Part shown: positions 9,122 through 17,855 of the stretch, one piece after another | How the letters are laid out: each line of letters begins with the position of its first letter | Position numbering within the stretch: position 1 is the stretch's first letter | Source: Streptomyces niveus | GTDB taxonomy: Bacteria > Actinomycetota > Actinomycetes > Streptomycetales > Streptomycetaceae | Length of the DNA: 64,000 bases | NCBI RefSeq assembly: GCF_002009175.1 | Contig: NZ_CP018047.1 | Span: forward strand, 2,418,001-2,482,000 | Direction of reading: 5' to 3' | The notes under the pieces: model-generated | Told to the model about the DNA's origin: nothing | Database searches by the model: none | The model's input: only the letters and a program-made list of their open reading frames with translations | Translations under genes and position numbers: made by a program

Positions 9122-11224
9122 ATGAATATCCTTGATGCCCACTTCGTGCCGGCGGTGGACGGCGTGGCCTACGGGCTGCTGCTGTTCGTCGTCGCCGCCG
9201 GCCTGAGTCTCGCCTTCGGCACCGCGGGCGTGCTGAACCTGTCACACGGCACGCTGTACGCGATCGGCGCCTATACCGGTGCCGAGTTGAGCGACGGGAC
9301 CTGGGGCGGACTCGCCGTCGGACTGGCGGCCGGGACCGCGGCGGCTGCCGCCGCCGGGGCCGGTCTGTCAGCCGCGACGATCCCCCTGGCCCGTCGTGGG
9401 CATCTCGCGCAAGCACTGCTGACGTTCGGGCTCGCCCTGATCGGCGGCAATCTGCTCATCGAGTTCTTCGGGGCCGACGAGCTACCGGTACGCGTCCCCG
9501 AGGCGCTCGACTCCTCGGTGACGCTGCTGGGCCACCGTTACCCCGCGTACCGCCTCTGCTTCATCCTCATGGCGGTGCTGCTGGCGGCGTTCGGTACGTG
9601 GGTGCTCACCCGCACCCGTGTGGGTGCGGCGGTACGGGCCTCCGCGGACGACCCGCAGATGCTGGCCACCACCGGGCACAGCCCCCGCGCGGTGCACACC
9701 GGCGTGCTGGCCGCCGCCGGTGCGCTGGCGGGGGCCGCCGGAGTGCTCGGCGCGCCCATCATCGGGCCGGGCGCCGGCACGGCCGACACCGTGCTGATGC
9801 TCTCGCTCGTGGTGGTCGTGCTGGGCGGGCTGCGGTCGCTGTGGACGACACTGTTCGCGGCGATCGCCGTCGGCGAGGTGCAGACGCTCGGTGTCTCGGT
9901 CGCGCCGGACTGGGCGCCGTACCTGCTGTTCGCGGCCATGGCCGCCGTACTGATCCTGCGCTCGCAGTTCACCGAACCGGCGACGTCGGGGGCGCACGGC
10001 GGCGGGGACGGTGGCGCGGACCCGGTCGAGTGGCTGCGGCGACGGCTCTCCGGGTCGTTCAAGGGGCGGGGATCGGGTGCGGGCGACACGGCCCCGGTCC
10101 CGTCCGGTGCGGCCCCGCCCGGGGTCGGCGCCGACAAGGCGGAGGCGGGCCGGTCCGGGGGCCGCGGCGCGCTGCCGTGGCTGCTCCGGGGCGGCCGCGC
10201 CGACGGCGACCTCGCCTCGCGCGTACGCCAGGCCGCCCCGCTCCTGATCCTGCTCGGCGTGCTCATCGCCCTGCCGACGCTGCTCGACGCGTACACCATC
10301 TCGCTGGCCGGCTCCGCGCTCGCCCTCGGGCTGCTCGCGGTCAGCGTCACCATCCTGACCGGCTACGCCGGGCTGCCGACCCTGGGCCAGACGGCGCCGT
10401 TCGCCGTCGGCGCGTACGCCACCGCGAACCTCGCCGACGCCGGCTGGACGGTCGGCCCGGTCCAGATCGTCGTCGCGGCGATCGCCGCCGCGCTGTTCTC
10501 CCTGGTGACGGGCCCCGCGGTGATCCGGGCCCGGGGCACCACGGTCCTGATGATCACCCTGGCCATCGGCGAACTGGCGAGCGCCGCCATCAACCAGCTC
10601 AAGTCCGTCACCGGCGGCGCCGACGGCCTCGTCGGCTTCCCGCCCACGCAGGCACTCTGGGGCGGGGAGGGGATGGTCGACGAGAGCGAGGTCTACAACT
10701 ACGCGCTCGCCGTCGCGGTCGTCGCCGTCGCCGTCACCCTGCTCGTACTGCGCTCCCCCGCCGGAAAGCTGCTGATCGGCACCCGTAACGCCGAGGCCCG
10801 TATGCGCGCCTCCGGTCATCCCGTCGGGCGCTATCTGCTGATGGCGCACATCGGCGCCGGCGCGCTCGCCGGGGTCGGCGGCTCGGTCATGGTCACCGTG
10901 CAGCAGTACCTCTCCCCCGCCGACGTCGGTTTCGAGATCGCGGCCTTCGCGCTGCTGGCGGCCGTCATCGGCGGCAACACCTCCGTGATCGGCGCCCTCA
11001 TCGGGGCCGGACTGATCGTCAGTACCCGTGACTGGGTGGCCAGTTCATGGCCCGGCCATGGCCATCTGCTGCTCGGCGTGCTGTTCGTCGCCGCCGTCTA
11101 TCTGCTCCCGCGCGGTCTGGCCGGCCTGCGCGCGAGGTCCGGTTCCGGCGGGCGGGGGACGGCCGAGGCCGATCGGCCCCCGTCCGACCACGACAGCGCC
11201 ACGGCCGGGAAGGTCGCCCCATGA
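9122..11224 (+). CDS. Fused LivH-LivM permease
   Basis: A 700-residue protein carrying both inner-membrane permease subunits in one chain. Residues 1 to about 290 match LivH: GLLLFVVAAGLSLAFGTAGVLNLSHGTLYAIGAY, then TRTRVGAAVRASADDPQMLATTG. A linker of about 100 residues rich in Gly, Pro and Arg (about 295-385) follows. The second half matches LivM: SVTILTGYAGLPTLGQTAPFAVGAYA, RGTTVLMITLAIGELASA and LLIGTRNAEARMRASGHPVGRYLL. It starts two bases after the binding-protein stop and overlaps the first ATPase gene by ATGA, so the operon is tightly coupled. Fusion replaces the usual two genes and fixes a 1:1 subunit ratio. Confidence 0.92.
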   Translation: MNILDAHFVPAVDGVAYGLLLFVVAAGLSLAFGTAGVLNLSHGTLYAIGAYTGAELSDGTWGGLAVGLAAGTAAAAAAGAGLSAATIPLARRGHLAQALLTFGLALIGGNLLIEFFGADELPVRVPEALDSSVTLLGHRYPAYRLCFILMAVLLAAFGTWVLTRTRVGAAVRASADDPQMLATTGHSPRAVHTGVLAAAGALAGAAGVLGAPIIGPGAGTADTVLMLSLVVVVLGGLRSLWTTLFAAIAVGEVQTLGVSVAPDWAPYLLFAAMAAVLILRSQFTEPATSGAHGGGDGGADPVEWLRRRLSGSFKGRGSGAGDTAPVPSGAAPPGVGADKAEAGRSGGRGALPWLLRGGRADGDLASRVRQAAPLLILLGVLIALPTLLDAYTISLAGSALALGLLAVSVTILTGYAGLPTLGQTAPFAVGAYATANLADAGWTVGPVQIVVAAIAAALFSLVTGPAVIRARGTTVLMITLAIGELASAAINQLKSVTGGADGLVGFPPTQALWGGEGMVDESEVYNYALAVAVVAVAVTLLVLRSPAGKLLIGTRNAEARMRASGHPVGRYLLMAHIGAGALAGVGGSVMVTVQQYLSPADVGFEIAAFALLAAVIGGNTSVIGALIGAGLIVSTRDWVASSWPGHGHLLLGVLFVAAVYLLPRGLAGLRARSGSGGRGTAEADRPPSDHDSATAGKVAP

Positions 11225-12012
11225 CAGCCAGCACGCCACCCACGGCGCCGGTACTGGACCTGAAGAACCTCGTCCGGCGGTACGGGAGCCTCACCGCCGT
11301 CGACGACGTCAGCCTCCAACTCCCCGCCGGAGCACGGCACGCCGTCATCGGGCCCAACGGCGCGGGCAAGACCACCCTGCTCAACCTCATCGCCGGTACC
11401 GACCGTCCCGACCACGGCACCATCGCGCTGGGCGGCACGGACATCACCCGTACGGCCACCGCGAAGCGCAGCCGTCTCGGGATCGCCCGCAGCTTCCAAC
11501 AGCCGTCCGTCATCGGCGAGTTGACGGTGCTGGAGAACATCGTGCTGGCCGGCTGGCGGCATCACCCGCTGCGCCGGGGTGCCTGGCGACGGCCGTCCCG
11601 CTACCGGCAGCACGCCGAGTCCGCCGAGCGGCACCTGGAGGCCGTCGGCCTCGCCGACTCCGCGCGCAGGCCCGCCGCCGACCTGTCCCACGGCCAACGC
11701 CGCATGCTCGACCTGGCGGCGGCGCTCGCGGGCGACCCGCGGCTGATGCTGCTCGACGAGCCCGCCGCCGGACTGACGGACGGCGACATCGGCCGGCTGC
11801 TCACGATCCTGCGGGGCCTCCCGGACAGCGTGGCCGTCATCCTGGTGGAGCACCACGTCGAGGTCGTCGCCGAACTCGCCGACACGGTGACCGTACTGGC
11901 GGCCGGACGAGTCCTGATCACCGGCCCCACCGCCGAGGCGCTCGCCCATCCGGAGGTCCGCGACGCGTACCACGCCACGGGCGCCCGCGACACAGCAGAA
12001 GCGAGAGGGTGA
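11221..12012 (+). CDS. ABC transporter ATPase, LivG-like
   Basis: A 263-residue nucleotide-binding subunit. Walker A is GPNGAGKTT (about residue 44), the signature is LSHGQRRML, Walker B is LMLLDEPAAGL and the H-loop is VEHHVEVVAELAD. The LivG-specific early part ARSFQQPSVIGELTVLENIVLAG is also present. It uses ATP to drive uptake through the fused permease. Start ATG overlaps the permease stop (ATGA). A frame open further upstream is a permease shadow and is ignored. Confidence 0.93.
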   Translation: MTASTPPTAPVLDLKNLVRRYGSLTAVDDVSLQLPAGARHAVIGPNGAGKTTLLNLIAGTDRPDHGTIALGGTDITRTATAKRSRLGIARSFQQPSVIGELTVLENIVLAGWRHHPLRRGAWRRPSRYRQHAESAERHLEAVGLADSARRPAADLSHGQRRMLDLAAALAGDPRLMLLDEPAAGLTDGDIGRLLTILRGLPDSVAVILVEHHVEVVAELADTVTVLAAGRVLITGPTAEALAHPEVRDAYHATGARDTAEARG

Positions 12013-12022
12013 CCGACCACCG

Positions 12023-12760
12023 ATGCTGGAACTCACCGGCCTGACGGCGGGCTACCACGGCGGCACCGTCCTGCACGACCTCGATCTGACCGTCCCCGCC
12101 GGCTCCGTCCACGCGATCGTGGGCCACAACGGGGCGGGCAAGACCACCCTCGTCCACACCGTGGCGGGGTTCATCCGCCCGTCCGCCGGCTCGGTACGGC
12201 TGAACGGCGAGGACATGACCGGGCAGCCCGCGCACCGGGTGGCCCGCGCCGGGATCGGCCTCGTGCCGCAGGGGCGCCGGGTCTTCGCCGGGCTCACCGT
12301 CGCGGAGCACCTGCGGCTCTCCTACCGCCCACCGCGCCGCGGCGACGCGACCCGGCCCAGCGCGTGGACCCCGGCGCGGGTGCTGGAGCTGCTGCCGCGC
12401 CTGGGTGAACGCCGGGGCAACCGGGGCACGGACCTGTCCGGCGGCGAGCAGCAGATGCTCGCCCTGGCGCGTGCGCTGCTCGGCTCGCCGAGCGTGCTGC
12501 TGATGGACGAGCCGACGGAGGGGCTGGCGCCCGGCCTGGTCAAGCAGGTCTACGAACTGGTCGGCACCCTGGCGGACGAGGGGATCGCGGTGCTGCTGGT
12601 CTCCCCGAGCCCCACGCAGGCGGCGGAGTGCGCCCGCACGCTCACGGTCCTCACCTCGGGCCGCCCGACACTCCGCATGTCCGGCGAGGACGCGCGCGCC
12701 GACCCGTCAAGACTCCACGAGGCCCTGGAACTGACCCCGATCCGCTCCGGTGCGCACTGA
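12023..12760 (+). CDS. ABC transporter ATPase, LivF-like
   Basis: A 245-residue second nucleotide-binding subunit that pairs with the LivG-like ATPase. Walker A is GHNGAGKTT, LivF-type GIGLVPQGRRVFAGLTVAEHLRLS follows, the signature is LSGGEQQML and Walker B is VLLMDEPTEGLAPGLV. The usual H-loop histidine after Walker B is replaced: the segment reads VLLVSPSPTQAAECA instead of the common VEQN/VEHH-type H-loop, which may lower ATPase activity. It begins 10 bp after the previous stop with GAGGGTGA in front. Last gene of the transporter operon, followed by a repeat region. Confidence 0.92.
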   Translation: MLELTGLTAGYHGGTVLHDLDLTVPAGSVHAIVGHNGAGKTTLVHTVAGFIRPSAGSVRLNGEDMTGQPAHRVARAGIGLVPQGRRVFAGLTVAEHLRLSYRPPRRGDATRPSAWTPARVLELLPRLGERRGNRGTDLSGGEQQMLALARALLGSPSVLLMDEPTEGLAPGLVKQVYELVGTLADEGIAVLLVSPSPTQAAECARTLTVLTSGRPTLRMSGEDARADPSRLHEALELTPIRSGAH

Positions 12761-12765
12761 CAGTC

Positions 12766-12950
12766 AAGCCCGTCCGGCGCTTGAGGACACCCCACCACCG
12801 GCCGCAACGCAACGGACCCACCCGGCAGACCAACCCAGCCCGCCCACGGGCAAACCAAGCCCGTCCGGCGCTTGAGGACACCCCACCACCGGCCGCAACG
12901 CAACGGACCCGCCCGGCGAACCAACCCAGCCCGTCCGGCGATTGAGGACG
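12766..12950. repeat. Tandem 91-bp repeat with three CCGTCCGGCG(C/A)TTGAGGAC copies
   Basis: Two near-identical units begin at 12766 and 12857 (period 91 bp). A third partial unit follows with its core at about 12931-12949. Each core is CCGTCCGGCGNTTGAGGAC, the first two with C and the third with A. The segment after each full core (ACCCCACCACCGGCCGCAAC) is also repeated. A further copy of the core lies at 17816-17836. Such intergenic elements are common in Streptomyces chromosomes; function is unknown. Located downstream of livF and at the 3' side of the convergent monooxygenase gene. Confidence 0.85.
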
Positions 12951-12989
12951 AACCGGTCCACCGGGACGGACCCCGGTGGACCGCTCACG

Positions 12990-14201
12990 TCACTTCAGCC
13001 GGTGCCCACCGAACCCGCTGTTCCGGTCGGACCCACTGTTCTGCGCCTGCCACCACGCGTCGAACTCCGCCTGCCCCATCGCCCCCCACTCCGGCGTGTT
13101 CTCGACCTGCGCGCTGCCCATCCTGCGGGCCAGCGCGACCAGCGAGGCGCCGACCGCACCACGGTTGGTGTCGTACGCCTCCGCGATCTCCTTCCAGCTC
13201 CCCCCGGCCACCGCCGCGGCCTCCAGGGCGGTCGCGTCCTGGAGCGCCTTCACGCTGCCGCCGCCGATGTGCGGCCGGGCGACGCTGGCGGCGTCGCCGA
13301 CGAGCAGCATCCGCTCGGAGGTGTACTGCGGCACCTCCAGGTCGTAGATGGGCTGGATGAAGGTGGTCTCGGCGGGCGTACGGAGCACCCGGGCCGCCCA
13401 GTACGGCGGGAAGTTGTCCGCCACGAGGGCCCGGAGGTGCGCGGTGAGCGCCGAGTTGAGCCGGCCCGGCGGCAGCGACGTCGGTGTCTTGAGGTCCGGG
13501 TGGAGGTCCTCGGACTCCGGCGGGGCGGTGTAGAGCACCCAGTTGAGCCGGTGTCCGCCGACGCCGTCGGGGATCCGGTAGATCATGCAGTGGCCGCCGG
13601 GGAAGACCACGTTGTGCGCGTCGTTGCCGTCGGAGGGGAGGTCCGCGACGTCCGCCGAGGTGCCGCGCCAGCCGATGTAACCGGCGTACGTCGCGCTGAG
13701 CCCGGGGAACATCGCCTCGCGGACGACGGAGCGGTAACCGTCCGCCCCGATCACGGCGTCGAAGCGTTCCCGCTGTCCGTCGGCGAGTTGCAGGGTCACA
13801 CCGTCCGAGTCGGGCTCCACCGCGCCGACGAGCGCACCGGAGCGGTAGTCGACCTCTTCGGGCACGCGGCGCCGCAACTCGCTCCACAGGGAACCCCAGT
13901 TGTAGGCGCGGAACGGGAACGGCTGTTCGCCGACGGCCCGTCCGTGCTCCGCCTCGCCGTCCCGCACGCTCCACACCCGCCGGGTCAGCGGCGCCCAGGG
14001 CATCTCGGCGGCCACGTATCCAGCGCTCTGGAGCTCGTCGTACCGGTCGTTGTGGAGGGCGATCCCGACTCCCCTGTCACGGAGTTGGGCGTCGGCCCGC
14101 TCGAAGACGGTGACCTTCCCGGCTCCACCGCGGGACACGGCGAGAGCCGTGGCACACCCCGCTATGCTGCCGCCGACGACGGCGACGCTGCCTCCACGCA
14201 T
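12990..14201 (-). CDS. FAD-dependent monooxygenase (PHBH-like)
   Basis: A 403-residue class A flavoprotein monooxygenase. The N-terminal FAD fingerprint is VAVVGGSIAGCATALAVSRGG, followed by the VIGADGYRSVVR motif (DG, FAD/NADPH binding) and the second FAD motif LLVGDAASVARPHIGGGSVKALQDATAL. These suggest NAD(P)H-dependent hydroxylation of an aromatic or related small molecule; the substrate cannot be guessed. Start ATG 14199-14201 was chosen because the beta strand of the FAD fold begins at residue 4; GTG at 14208-14210 is an alternative. It stands alone, convergent with the transporter operon and about 180 bp downstream of the GH97 gene. Confidence 0.85.
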   Translation of the reverse strand: MRGGSVAVVGGSIAGCATALAVSRGGAGKVTVFERADAQLRDRGVGIALHNDRYDELQSAGYVAAEMPWAPLTRRVWSVRDGEAEHGRAVGEQPFPFRAYNWGSLWSELRRRVPEEVDYRSGALVGAVEPDSDGVTLQLADGQRERFDAVIGADGYRSVVREAMFPGLSATYAGYIGWRGTSADVADLPSDGNDAHNVVFPGGHCMIYRIPDGVGGHRLNWVLYTAPPESEDLHPDLKTPTSLPPGRLNSALTAHLRALVADNFPPYWAARVLRTPAETTFIQPIYDLEVPQYTSERMLLVGDAASVARPHIGGGSVKALQDATALEAAAVAGGSWKEIAEAYDTNRGAVGASLVALARRMGSAQVENTPEWGAMGQAEFDAWWQAQNSGSDRNSGFGGHRLK

Positions 14202-14383
14202 ACCTGGCACTCCCACTCGGTCGATGTTCCGATTCCCCCCAACACATGGGGCCACGACGGATCTTATCGACGCCGCTCACGCACGAAACGAGCGCGACGG
14301 CTTCACAACGCCGTTCCGACGACGGGCCATGTACAGGCGCGGCTGTGGCCCGGGGGGACCGAGGTCCCACCGGGCCGTGTCGG

Positions 14384-17065
14384 CTACCCCTGTGACCGCA
14401 CCAGCTGGGCGTCCGCCCAGTCGGCGTGGTCCGAGTCGATGCCGTCGCCGGCGTCCGTGACGCGCAGTGTCAGCTGCCGGATTTCGCTGACATCGACGTC
14501 GAACGCGTACGCCGCGTCCGTCGGGCCCAGCACGCCGCTGTGGGCCAGGACCTTGCCGTCGCCGATCACCTCGAAGGCGACCGAGCCCTTGTCCGGCTTC
14601 TCCTCGTCGATGCCGGCCCATGCCGTGAAGCGGTCGTACGCGCCGTTCAGGTCGACGGTCACCTCGGAGAGCGCGTGCACTCCGAGTCCCTTGTCGTACG
14701 TCGTGCCGCCGAGCCGCAGGGGGCCGCCGTCGCCCGCGCCGTTCTCGCCGTTGGAGAGGTCGCGCTCGACCGGGCCCCAGCCGTTCTTCTCGGCGGTGAA
14801 CGGCAACGAGCTGACGTACACGGTGCCTTCGCGTGCCACGAAGACGCGCACCGTGCGCTCGACCGTCAGCGGCGGCGCGCCCCGCCGGGCGTCCGGGTCC
14901 CGGTAGGTCACCGTCACCGGGATCTCCGTCGCCCCGTACACGGGGTCGGCGGGGACCGTGACCCGCCAGGACGCGGTCAGTTCGGCCCCGTCGGCCAGTT
15001 CGTCCGCCGTCGCGCCGTCGCCGTCGACCGTCCAGCCCTCGGGGGTACGGGCGCTGAGCGTCACGTCCTCGGCGGGGCCCGCCTCGTCCAGGACGAAGCT
15101 CGCGGCGACGTCGACCGTCGCGCCCGGCAGGGCGTCGGCCTTCGCGGGGGTGACGGACAGCGTGCCGACGGGCACCGTGTCCACCGGCCGGTCGCAGCTG
15201 TCGCGGCCGGGCACGGCGCGGCAGATCTGCGCGGCGAAGCCGCCGTCCGCCAACACCGGCACCGTGAGTACGTCCTGACGATCCATCACCTGACTCTGGC
15301 GTACGACGCCGTCCGCGCCGTCCCGTACGAGGTCGACCCGCCACGCCCCGGACCCCAGGAAGCTCAGCGGGACGCGCCCGGTGCCCCCGTCGCCCGCCGT
15401 GACGGAGCCGAGGAACCACCGGTCGCCGTGCCTGCGCGCGAACGTCGCCCCCTCGCCGGGCGTACCGTCGACGAGCCGGCTCTCGTCCCAGACGGTCGGG
15501 ACCTGGTCGAGGAACCGGGCGGTCTCGGGCCGGGCGCGGTACGCCTCGACGCTGCCCGCGTAGTTCTGGAACCCGGACTCGTACACGACGGAGAGCGCCA
15601 GTTCGGCGGCCTCGGTGTTGTTGCGCCGCCCGAACTGGAAGCCCATGGGCGTGAAGTCCATGGAGCCGACCACGTTACGGGTGTAGGGCAGGGTCGCCAT
15701 GTCGTCGGCCTGGACATCGCCCTGCTCGGCGCCGTGCACGCCCTCCATCGTCATGACGTGCGGCCAGGTGCGCTGGATGCCGTGCGGCAGCGTCGAACCG
15801 TGGAAGTTGACCATCAGCTCACGGTCCGCGGTCTCCCGGAGGATCTCGTCGTACCACTCCATGCGTTCACGCGAGTCCGAGTCCATGAAGTCGATCTTCA
15901 GCCCGGCCGCGCCCCACTCCTTGACCCTGTCGAGCTGCCGAGTGCGCTCGGCGGGTGTGTCGAGATCGGTCCAGTGCATCCACAACAGGACGCCCACGCC
16001 CCGCCGTTCGGCGTACTCCATCAGCTGCGGCATCCAGTCGGTGGTGTTCCAGCCGTCGTCCACCAGGGAGTACTCCCAGCCGTGCGCCGCCGCGTAGTCC
16101 ACGAACCGCTGCTGGGTCTCCAGGCTGCGCTGCGCCGCGCCGAACCCGGCGAGCCAGGACCAGGCGACGGTGCCGGGGCGGATCCAGGAGGTGTCCGCGA
16201 CACGGGAGGGCGGGGCCAGGTCGTCCACGAGCGTGGACTCCGTCACGGTCGCCAGGTCGCCCGCGATCACGGTCCGCCAGGGGGTCGCGAGCGGCCCGCC
16301 TTCGGGCAGGGGCACGGAGGGGTCGGCCAGCGTCACGTCGTAGCGCCCGCCGCCCGTCGTGTGTGTGAGCCGGCTCGCGGGATAGCGGCCGTCGATGTCC
16401 GCCTCGGTCAGCAGTACGTGGTCGTCGCCCACCTGGAAGAGCGCGGGGTACGCGTACTGGCCGCTCGACGCTCCGGCGGCGGTCGTCCCGTCGTACGGCT
16501 GCTCGTAGTTGACCGAGTAGTCGCTCAGCCGGGCCGGTGCGTCCGCCGGCAGGACGAAGCCGGACCCCTCGCGCAGCACCGCGCCGCCGCCGGCGGGGAG
16601 TACGTAGCGGTAGGCGACTCCGTCGTCGGCCGCGCGCACGACCAGGTCGACCCGCGCGCCGCCCGCCCCCTGGAGGGTGAACCGCGACTCGGCCATGTCG
16701 ACGGTGCGGCGGCGCTCCTTGCCGACGACGGTGGTGTACCGCTCGGCGATACGGCGGTCCTTCCGGTCCACCAGGCGCAGCCCGTGCGTCAGGTCGGCGT
16801 CCTCGGTGACGATGCCGACGGGGGAGGGCTCGACGAGGGTGCGGTTCCCGTCCCGTACGGCGAGGGTGACTGTGCCGTCGGCGGGGTCGAGCCGTACGGC
16901 GGCGGTGGGCCCGCCGCGGGAGACGGTCCAGTCCGAGCCGGCGGGTCGGGGGCCGGCCGCGTCGTCCTGGGCCGCCGCGGGGGTTCCCAGGCCGAGCACC
17001 CCCGCGAGAGCGGTCGCGCAGACGGCACGCCATCGCTTCGCCGATCCTGGTCTGCTGTTCGTCAT
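14384..17065 (-). CDS. Secreted glycoside hydrolase family 97 enzyme with C-terminal NPCBM-type domains
   Basis: An 893-residue secreted glycosidase. A Sec-type signal peptide (KRWRAVCATALAGVLGLGTPAAA) covers residues 1-32. The N-terminal GH97 beta domain follows, then a (beta/alpha)8 barrel with SWLAGFGAAQRSLETQQ, LVDDGWN, VLLWMHW, AGLKIDFMDSDSRERMEW and LMVNFHGSTLPHGIQRTWPHVMTMEGVHGAEQ. The Asp in KIDFMD is at the position of the catalytic nucleophile of retaining GH97 alpha-galactosidases; inverting members lack it. After the barrel come a NEW3-like segment (LPGATVDVAASFVLDEAGPAEDVTL) and a C-terminal NPCBM domain (YVSSLPFTAEKNGWGPVERDLSNGE). Likely substrate is an alpha-linked galactose or glucose sugar. 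Start ATG 17063-17065 has AGAGGGA upstream. Confidence 0.9.
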   Translation of the reverse strand: MTNSRPGSAKRWRAVCATALAGVLGLGTPAAAQDDAAGPRPAGSDWTVSRGGPTAAVRLDPADGTVTLAVRDGNRTLVEPSPVGIVTEDADLTHGLRLVDRKDRRIAERYTTVVGKERRRTVDMAESRFTLQGAGGARVDLVVRAADDGVAYRYVLPAGGGAVLREGSGFVLPADAPARLSDYSVNYEQPYDGTTAAGASSGQYAYPALFQVGDDHVLLTEADIDGRYPASRLTHTTGGGRYDVTLADPSVPLPEGGPLATPWRTVIAGDLATVTESTLVDDLAPPSRVADTSWIRPGTVAWSWLAGFGAAQRSLETQQRFVDYAAAHGWEYSLVDDGWNTTDWMPQLMEYAERRGVGVLLWMHWTDLDTPAERTRQLDRVKEWGAAGLKIDFMDSDSRERMEWYDEILRETADRELMVNFHGSTLPHGIQRTWPHVMTMEGVHGAEQGDVQADDMATLPYTRNVVGSMDFTPMGFQFGRRNNTEAAELALSVVYESGFQNYAGSVEAYRARPETARFLDQVPTVWDESRLVDGTPGEGATFARRHGDRWFLGSVTAGDGGTGRVPLSFLGSGAWRVDLVRDGADGVVRQSQVMDRQDVLTVPVLADGGFAAQICRAVPGRDSCDRPVDTVPVGTLSVTPAKADALPGATVDVAASFVLDEAGPAEDVTLSARTPEGWTVDGDGATADELADGAELTASWRVTVPADPVYGATEIPVTVTYRDPDARRGAPPLTVERTVRVFVAREGTVYVSSLPFTAEKNGWGPVERDLSNGENGAGDGGPLRLGGTTYDKGLGVHALSEVTVDLNGAYDRFTAWAGIDEEKPDKGSVAFEVIGDGKVLAHSGVLGPTDAAYAFDVDVSEIRQLTLRVTDAGDGIDSDHADWADAQLVRSQG

Positions 17066-17244
17066 CGCATGTCCCTCTCACTCGGAGCCGGGCTCAACGG
17101 GCAAACACGGGGCGCGAGTTGGTGATGACAGGGCTGAGCCTGAAGGGGCGCCCGCGCCCCGGATTGTCCACCGGAATTCCCCGGAACCGCCAGGGTCTGT
17201 CGCACAGAATCCAACAGAATCAATAACGCGCATACGATGCGGGC

Positions 17245-17775
17245 ATGGGGACCTCCGCCATACCGGGCAACGCGCCGGACAACGCGCCGGGCGACCGCCT
17301 CACGGCGTTCGGCAATCAGCTCATCGATGTGCACATCTGGCTCCGCGAGGAGCTTGCCCGGCTTCAGGACGACGTCGACGACTACCTCGCGGGCGACGGT
17401 GAGCGCCCACGCGAACTACAGGCGCACTGCCTCGCGTTCTGCTCCGCCCTGACCCGGCACCACACGGCGGAGGACGACACCGTCTTCCCCGAACTGGCGC
17501 GACGGGTTCCCGAGTTGGCGCCCGTACTGGAACAGCTCGCGCACGACCACCACATGGTGACCGCCATCCTCGGCCGGCTCCAGGACCTGCTCGACGGCGT
17601 GAGCCCGGCCCCGGACGCCGCGGAGGCACGCCGGGTGCGGGGTGAACTGGACGGTCTCGTCGCGCTGATGGAGTCCCACTTCACGTACGAGGAGAAGAAG
17701 CTGGTCGCCGCGCTCAACGCGCTGGACACACCACTGCCCGACGACTTCGCCCTGCGGGACACGCGCCGCGGGTAG
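17245..17775 (+). CDS. Hemerythrin HHE-domain protein
   Basis: A 176-residue cytoplasmic four-helix protein with the iron-binding pattern of hemerythrin-like proteins: IDVHIWLREEL (His), LTRHHTAEDDTVFPEL (HxxxE), HDHHMVTAIL and MESHFTYEEKKLVAAL (HxxxE). It probably binds a di-iron or mononuclear iron site and senses or buffers O2, NO or iron. The ATG at 17245 has no good Shine-Dalgarno. A TACGAT hexamer at 17233-17238 is only 6 bp upstream, so the message may be leaderless. It is divergent from the GH97 gene and convergent with ku. Confidence 0.88.
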   Translation: MGTSAIPGNAPDNAPGDRLTAFGNQLIDVHIWLREELARLQDDVDDYLAGDGERPRELQAHCLAFCSALTRHHTAEDDTVFPELARRVPELAPVLEQLAHDHHMVTAILGRLQDLLDGVSPAPDAAEARRVRGELDGLVALMESHFTYEEKKLVAALNALDTPLPDDFALRDTRRG

Positions 17776-17815
17776 GAGGCGCCTCTCCGATCGGGCCGGG
17801 CGGGCCCCGTGTGCG

Positions 17816-17836
17816 GCCCGTCCGGCGATTGAGGAC
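17816..17836. repeat. Dispersed copy of the CCGTCCGGCGATTGAGGAC element
   Basis: Exact match to the third copy of the repeat core near 12931, located between the convergent hemerythrin and ku genes. Both occurrences lie in 3' intergenic positions, which fits a dispersed intergenic element rather than a gene part. Confidence 0.8.
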
Positions 17837-17855
17837 GCCCCGGCCGGCCCCGCGC

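Noticed and set aside
12628..13360. Plus-strand ORFs reading through the 91-bp repeats
   Set aside because: They translate a tandem DNA repeat and then the antisense of the monooxygenase gene; no start signal.
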